A stretch of DNA of 17,245 nucleotides from Sterolibacterium sp964521075 (GTDB lineage: Bacteria; Pseudomonadota; Gammaproteobacteria; Burkholderiales; Rhodocyclaceae), in the NCBI GenBank assembly GCA_964521075.1, contig CAZFPI010000059.1, positions 1 through 17,245 of the forward strand. Reading direction: 5' to 3'. Position 1 is the stretch's first letter; every line of letters starts with the position of its first letter. Both the position numbers and the translations under genes were made by a program. Under the pieces are notes generated by a model. The model saw only the letters and a program-made list of their open reading frames with translations. It was not told the DNA's origin and made no database searches. This document shows, one piece after another, positions 13,233 to 17,245 of this stretch.

Positions 13233-13697
13233 TCAGCCCCCGCCATCAAACCCCAGTTGTCGCCACGCCTCGTAAGCCACGACGGCGACGGTATTGGAAA
13301 GATTGACGCTGCGGCAGCCCGGGCGCATGGGCAATCGAATGCGACAGGATGGCGAAATGCCGGCCAGCACGGCCTCGGGCAATCCGCGCGATTCCGCACC
13401 AAACAAAAAAGCGTCTCCTGGCTGGTAACGCGGCTGGTCGTGGCGCACCGCGCCGCGTGTACTCGCCGCATAAACACAGGGAGCCGCGATGCCGGCCAGG
13501 CAGTCTTCTAGCCTGTCGTGCACCCGGACACTGGCTATCTCGGCGTAATCCATGCCCGCGCGGCGCAGACGGGCCTCGCTCAGATCGAAGCCGAGCGGCC
13601 GGATGAGATGGAGTGTCGCGCCGACATTGGCGCACAGACGAATGACATTACCGGTATTGGGTGGAATTTCCGGCTCATGGAGGATGATATGGAACAT
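13233..13697 (-). CDS. trmL: tRNA (cytidine(34)-2'-O)-methyltransferase
   Basis: 154-residue SPOUT-class RNA methyltransferase that 2'-O-methylates the wobble base of tRNA-Leu using S-adenosylmethionine. The family ends are unmistakable: PEIPPNTGNVIRLCAN (9-24) at the N-terminus, FGAESRGLP (99-107) in the knot, and CRSVNLSNTVAVVAYEAWRQ (127-146) lining the cofactor pocket. Length equals E. coli TrmL/YibK. It converges on gpsA across 33 bp. In E. coli trmL is also close to gpsA, separated by cysE, so part of the synteny remains. Confidence 0.95.
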   Translation of the reverse strand: MFHIILHEPEIPPNTGNVIRLCANVGATLHLIRPLGFDLSEARLRRAGMDYAEIASVRVHDRLEDCLAGIAAPCVYAASTRGAVRHDQPRYQPGDAFLFGAESRGLPEAVLAGISPSCRIRLPMRPGCRSVNLSNTVAVVAYEAWRQLGFDGGG

Positions 13698-13714
13698 GGT
13701 ATATTTGCCGCCAC

Positions 13715-13731
13715 CCCCTGAAAGACAGGGG
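13715..13731. other. Short inverted repeat upstream of trmL
   Basis: CCCCTG-AAAGA-CAGGGG is a perfect 6-bp inverted repeat 18 bp in front of the trmL start codon. It may form a leader hairpin or an operator for trmL. No further support is available. Confidence 0.3.
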
Positions 13732-13742
13732 AATTATTGAAC

Positions 13743-13852
13743 TATTGATCCGGCACGATGAAGATTAAATTCTGCCGCTGAACTGCGGGCAGCCGCAGCC
13801 ATAAAGGCTGCCCCTACAGGCGGCGTTCATACATCAATGCGCCGGATCAATA
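13743..13852. repeat. 110-bp inverted-repeat element (MITE-like)
   Basis: Perfect 12-bp terminal inverted repeats, TATTGATCCGGC (13743-13754) and GCCGGATCAATA (13841-13852), bound a 110-bp segment. Inside is a second perfect inverted repeat, GGGCAGCC and GGCTGCCC, with an 11-base loop. The trinucleotide AAC flanks both ends and may be a 3-bp target duplication. There is no reading frame of note. The element fills most of the 195-bp gap between the divergent trmL and mshE genes, so it would form part of any mshE leader or promoter. A non-mobile regulatory hairpin is the main alternative. Confidence 0.6.
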
Positions 13853-13892
13853 AACATCCGATTGTAAAGCCGGAACGGCACGGGGGACGGTT

Positions 13893-15608
13893 ATGGTGCG
13901 GCCTGAAAAAGTCCGCCTCGGGGATTTTCTGATAAGCCAGGGCTTGCTGACCAGAGACCAGCTCGACGTCGCCCTGGACGAGCAAAAGCGCAGTGGCCGC
14001 AAGCTTGGGCGAATTTTCATCGAGTCCGGCTATGTTTCCGAAATGGAAATTTCCAAGGCACTGGGGCGTCAGCTCCATGCGCCTTTCATCGATCTGACGC
14101 TCTTTCAGCCCAAGCCGGAGCTCATCAATCTGCTGCCGGAATCCGTCGCTCGCCGTTACCGCACCATCGTCCTCGACAACGAGCAGGATATCGACATGCT
14201 GATGGTCGGCTTTGCCGACCCCACGGATCTCGTCGCCTATGACGAAGTCAGCCGCATCCTGCGGCGCGACATCATGGTCGCCGTGGTCATGGAAAGCCAG
14301 CTGATGACGATGATGGACAGGTACTATCGTCATACCGAGGAAATCTCCGGTCTGGCGAAGGAACTGACCGAGGACATGCTCACGCATTCGCACTTCGATA
14401 TGGGCGACATGCTGGGGCTGACGGATTCGGCCGATGACGCGCCCGTCGTCAAGCTGCTCAATACCGTGTTCGAGGAAGCCATCAAGCTGCGCGCCTCCGA
14501 TGTGCATGTCGAACCCCAGGAAAAAGGCCTGGTCATCCGCTTCCGCATCGACGGTGTGCTCCATGTCCAGACCGAGGCAGACATCAAGGTAGCCGCACCT
14601 CTCCTGCTGCGGCTCAAGCTGATGTCTGGCCTGGATATTTCAGAAAAGCGGCTGCCGCAGGATGGCCGCTTCAACATGAAGCTTAGCAGCGGCAATCTGG
14701 AAGTGCGCCTTTCCACCCTGCCGACGCAGCACGGCGAGGCGGCGGTCATGCGGCTGCTCGCACAAAGCTCCAGCTTTCTCTCGCTGGACAAAATGGGGAT
14801 CCCCGCGAAGGTGCTGGATCGCCTGCGTAACGCCATCCACCGCCCCAGCGGCATGGTGCTCGTGACCGGGCCGACGGGCTCGGGCAAGACGACGACACTG
14901 TATTCGGCCCTCTCCGAGCTCAATTCTCCAGAAAAGAAGATCATCACCTGCGAAGACCCGATCGAATATCGCCTGCCTGGCCTCAATCAGGTACAGATTC
15001 TGGACAAAATTGATCTCACCTTCGAACGGGTGCTGCGAGCCGCCATGCGTCAGGATCCAGACATCATTCTGGTGGGTGAAATGCGCGACAAAGTGACTGC
15101 CGAAATTGGCCTGCGCGGCGCGATGACGGGCCACCTCGTCCTCTCCACCCTGCACACCAATGACGCCTTGTCGACACCGGTACGGCTGATCGACATGGGC
15201 GTGCCGGCCTTCATGGTGGCCATGTCCTTGCAGCTGGTGCTGGCGCAACGGCTCGTGCGCGTGATCTGCCAGCGTTGCATCGGCGAATACAAGCCGACAC
15301 CGCAGGAGCATGAATGGCTTCGTGCCGAACTGGGCAATGATGTGGATGCCCATGTCTATCGCAAGGGTTACGGCTGCACCCACTGCAACAAGAGCGGCTA
15401 TACGGGTCGCCAGGGGATTTACGAATATCTGGAGATGACCAACACCCTGGTTGAAATCGCCAACCATGGGGATACCAACGAATTCATCCGGGTAGGCCGT
15501 GAGCAGATGGCAGGCAATACCCTGCGGCGGGATGCTGTCCGGCTCGTACTGGAGGGGCGCAGCACCATTGAAGAAGCCATGCACATCAACAACCAGCTCG
15601 AAGATTAA
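13893..15608 (+). CDS. mshE: MshE/GspE-type pilus assembly ATPase with MshEN domain
   Basis: 571-residue hexameric ATPase powering type IV/MSHA-like pilus extension or type II secretion. The N-terminus holds two tandem MshEN motifs, RLG-x20-Q (8-31) and KLG-x20-Q (38-60), the pattern that binds cyclic di-GMP. The motor follows: Walker A GPTGSGKTT (326-334), CEDPIEYR (353-360), Walker B DPDIILVGEMRD (388-399), and the His box TGHLVLSTLHTNDA (412-425). A zinc site is given by C459-x2-C462 and C495-x2-C498. The ATG follows a GGGGGAC stretch. The platform gene starts 16 bp after the stop. The long form with MshEN points to MshE or a PilB-like ATPase rather than a PilT retraction motor. Confidence 0.92.
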   Translation: MVRPEKVRLGDFLISQGLLTRDQLDVALDEQKRSGRKLGRIFIESGYVSEMEISKALGRQLHAPFIDLTLFQPKPELINLLPESVARRYRTIVLDNEQDIDMLMVGFADPTDLVAYDEVSRILRRDIMVAVVMESQLMTMMDRYYRHTEEISGLAKELTEDMLTHSHFDMGDMLGLTDSADDAPVVKLLNTVFEEAIKLRASDVHVEPQEKGLVIRFRIDGVLHVQTEADIKVAAPLLLRLKLMSGLDISEKRLPQDGRFNMKLSSGNLEVRLSTLPTQHGEAAVMRLLAQSSSFLSLDKMGIPAKVLDRLRNAIHRPSGMVLVTGPTGSGKTTTLYSALSELNSPEKKIITCEDPIEYRLPGLNQVQILDKIDLTFERVLRAAMRQDPDIILVGEMRDKVTAEIGLRGAMTGHLVLSTLHTNDALSTPVRLIDMGVPAFMVAMSLQLVLAQRLVRVICQRCIGEYKPTPQEHEWLRAELGNDVDAHVYRKGYGCTHCNKSGYTGRQGIYEYLEMTNTLVEIANHGDTNEFIRVGREQMAGNTLRRDAVRLVLEGRSTIEEAMHINNQLED

Positions 15609-15624
15609 ACAATAAGGCAAGCGG

Positions 15625-16944
15625 ATGACGACGTTCACCTATCGCGGCAGGGATACCGCCGGCAAGGCAGTCACAGGCACACTCGAAGCAGGCAGTGCTG
15701 CTGATGTAGCGGCTTCCTTGCGGGGGCGAAGCATTATTCCCGTATCGATCGCGGCCAAGGGGGCTGGCAAAGCGGCGGCGCGCCCGGCGACAAAGGCAGG
15801 GGCGGGGACGAGAGCGGGGGCCGCAGGGGCCGCCACGCCCAATGACGCCGGCTCATCCGTAGCCGCCGGCATCCAGCTGAAAGACAAGGATCTCTTCCCC
15901 AAGCCGGTCGAACATCTCGACATCATGATGTTCTCCCGCCAGCTCTACACGCTGCTGAAGGCCGGGGTTCCCATCATGCGCGCGCTGGCCGGCCTGCAAG
16001 AGTCCGAACCGAAGCCAGCCATGCGTACCATGCTGCAGACGGTGCGTGACGACCTCGACGCAGGCCGGGATTTCTCGCTTTCTCTCGCCCGCCAGCCCAA
16101 GATATTCACGCCGTTTTATGTGTCCATGGTGCGCGTGGGGGAGATGACCGGCCAGCTCGAATCGGTCTTTTTGCGCCTCTACGACCACATGGCTTTCGAG
16201 CGTTTCATGAAAGAGCAGGTTTCGGCGGCACTGCGTTATCCGATGTTCGTCATCATCGCCATGGCCGTGGCGATGACGGTAGTCAATATCTTCGTCATTC
16301 CGGCGTTCTCGAAGGTCTTTGCCTCCTATAAATCCGAACTGCCCGTCATGACCAAGATCCTGCTGGGCTTTTCCAGCTTCATGGTGAATTGGTGGTACGT
16401 CCTTGCGGCAGGAATCGCTGCAGCCATTTTCGGGTTCAAGGCCTGGGTGAAAACCCCGATGGGTCATCATCAGTGGGACAAGATGAAACTGGGCCTGCCC
16501 ATCGCCGGCAAGATCGTCCGCAAGGCAACACTCGCGCGTTTTGCCCGAAGCTACGCGCTGTCATCCAAGAGCGGCGTTCCCATCATCCAGACTTTCTCTA
16601 CCGTCGCGCAGACGGTGGATAACGCCTACATCGCAAAGAAGGTCGAAGGAATGCGGGATGGAGTGGAACGAGGCGAAAGTGTGCTGCGAACAGCCGTTCA
16701 GGCGGGGATTTTCACGCCGGTCGTGTTGCAGATGATCGCCGTGGGCGAGGAATCCGGGACGATCGACGACCTGATGCAAGAAATCGCCGAGATGTATCAG
16801 GGCGAGATCGAATACGAACTGAAGACCTTGACCCAGCAGATCGAGCCTATCCTCATCGTTTTCCTGGGCATCATGGTGCTCGTGCTGGCACTGGGCATCT
16901 TCCTGCCGATGTGGGACATGGGCAAGGTGGCTCTGGGCAAGTAA
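15625..16944 (+). CDS. mshG: GspF/PilC/MshG-type inner-membrane platform protein
   Basis: 439-residue inner-membrane protein that couples the MshE-type ATPase to pilin assembly. The N-terminal FTYRGRDTAGKAVTGTLEAG segment (4-23) is typical. An Ala/Gly-rich linker lies at about 43-72, longer and more low-complexity than usual. Two T2SSF repeats follow (about 102-225 and 304-426), each with FSRQLYTLLKAGVPI-like or FARSYALSSKSGVPI-like starts and a GE-x-TG or GEESGT turn. Three membrane helices are visible near 207-227, 255-273 and 406-427. It lies 16 bp after mshE and is surely co-transcribed. No pilin, prepilin peptidase or secretin is in the window. Confidence 0.93.
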   Translation: MTTFTYRGRDTAGKAVTGTLEAGSAADVAASLRGRSIIPVSIAAKGAGKAAARPATKAGAGTRAGAAGAATPNDAGSSVAAGIQLKDKDLFPKPVEHLDIMMFSRQLYTLLKAGVPIMRALAGLQESEPKPAMRTMLQTVRDDLDAGRDFSLSLARQPKIFTPFYVSMVRVGEMTGQLESVFLRLYDHMAFERFMKEQVSAALRYPMFVIIAMAVAMTVVNIFVIPAFSKVFASYKSELPVMTKILLGFSSFMVNWWYVLAAGIAAAIFGFKAWVKTPMGHHQWDKMKLGLPIAGKIVRKATLARFARSYALSSKSGVPIIQTFSTVAQTVDNAYIAKKVEGMRDGVERGESVLRTAVQAGIFTPVVLQMIAVGEESGTIDDLMQEIAEMYQGEIEYELKTLTQQIEPILIVFLGIMVLVLALGIFLPMWDMGKVALGK

Positions 16945-16957
16945 GCCCGGCCGGAAG

Positions 16958-16990
16958 GCCGCAGACGCCCGGCCCCCGGGAATCTGCGGC
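16958..16990. terminator. Hairpin terminator between mshG and ferredoxin gene
   Basis: An outer 8-bp stem GCCGCAGA/TCTGCGGC (16958-16965 with 16983-16990) encloses an inner 5-bp stem CCCGG/CCGGG with a CCC loop. On the + strand it is followed by a T-rich stretch, ATTTCCTGTTTTCTT. It lies 14 bp after the mshG stop and just beyond the convergent ferredoxin gene, so it may serve both directions. Confidence 0.65.
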
Positions 16991-17003
16991 ATTTCCTGTT
17001 TTC

Positions 17004-17245
17004 TTACTTGTTCGCCGTCAGCCTGAGGAACTTGTCCATGAGCTGGTCTTTTGATTCGACGCGCTCCGGATCATTCGGGATGCAGTCAACCGGGCAGACT
17101 TCGCGGCACTGGGGGGTATCGAAGTGACCGACGCACTCGGTGCACTTGTCCGGGTCGATCTGATAGATTTCCTCGCCTTGCGAGATGGCGTTATTCGGGC
17201 ATTCCGGTTCGCAGACGTCGCAATTGATGCATTCGTCGGTAATCA
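17004..17245 (-). CDS. 2[4Fe-4S] ferredoxin, YfhL/Allochromatium type (5' end cut)
   Basis: 79 residues plus the stop are visible; the N-terminal few residues lie beyond the window. It is a small electron carrier with two [4Fe-4S] clusters. The first motif is CINCDVCEPECP (Cys at 5, 8, 11 and 15 of the visible part). The second is CTEC followed by the VGHFDTPQ insertion, then CREVCPVDC (Cys at 34, 37, 46, 50 and 54). The insertion and a helical C-terminal extension (DQLMDKFLRL) mark the Allochromatium vinosum-type group. The gene converges on mshG. In many betaproteobacteria this ferredoxin follows coaD, which cannot be tested here. Confidence 0.93.
   Translation of the reverse strand, partial: ITDECINCDVCEPECPNNAISQGEEIYQIDPDKCTECVGHFDTPQCREVCPVDCIPNDPERVESKDQLMDKFLRLTANK

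Noticed and set aside
12350..13477. 375-residue minus-strand open frame
   Set aside because: It runs antisense across gpsA and into trmL, and is Ser/Arg/Ala-rich without motifs; both real genes there are unmistakable.

Overview
The window is GC-rich, tightly packed bacterial chromosome, most likely from a betaproteobacterium (Rhodocyclales/Nitrosomonadales-like). The lineage call rests on gene content and order: gpmA-envC-ctpA reading left, and a rhodanese-grxC-secB-SH3-gpsA run reading right. The species cannot be told from sequence alone.

Left part (1-2170) is an accessory, partly decayed region. It holds two copies of an ~85-bp repeat with 18-bp inverted ends (REPIN-like), the C-terminal stub of a CaiB-type CoA-transferase, a complete TumE/TumA-type toxin-antitoxin pair with a clear operator/promoter, and a vapBC pair whose vapC has lost part of its 3' region. 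A second possible CoA-transferase tail ends just before the next gene.

From 2172 to 4966 three genes on the + strand form a catabolic cassette: an SDR oxidoreductase, an acyl-CoA dehydrogenase and an alpha/beta hydrolase. They suggest CoA-linked breakdown of an acyl or terpenoid/alicyclic substrate, which is an inference. They converge on a minus-strand run, gpmA-envC-ctpA-hypothetical-moeB/thiF (9915 down to 4989), which combines glycolysis, cell-wall hydrolase activation, C-terminal processing protease and a sulfur-carrier adenylyltransferase.

Divergent from gpmA is an ArsR-family regulator carrying the two cysteines, 66 residues apart, that I associate with BigR/SqrR persulfide sensors. 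It is followed by a membrane-anchored rhodanese, glutaredoxin 3, SecB, an exported SH3 protein and GpsA; trmL converges on gpsA. E. coli has the related order yibN-grxC-secB-gpsA-cysE-trmL. After a 110-bp inverted-repeat element (13743-13852) come a MshE-type ATPase with a c-di-GMP-binding MshEN domain and its GspF/MshG-type platform protein, a hairpin terminator, and a convergent 2[4Fe-4S] ferredoxin cut by the window end.

I found no tRNA, rRNA, CRISPR array or intact transposase, and no wholly new multi-gene system. The most interesting points are the ArsR cysteine pair beside sulfur-handling genes, the toxin-antitoxin control region, and the two structured repeat elements.
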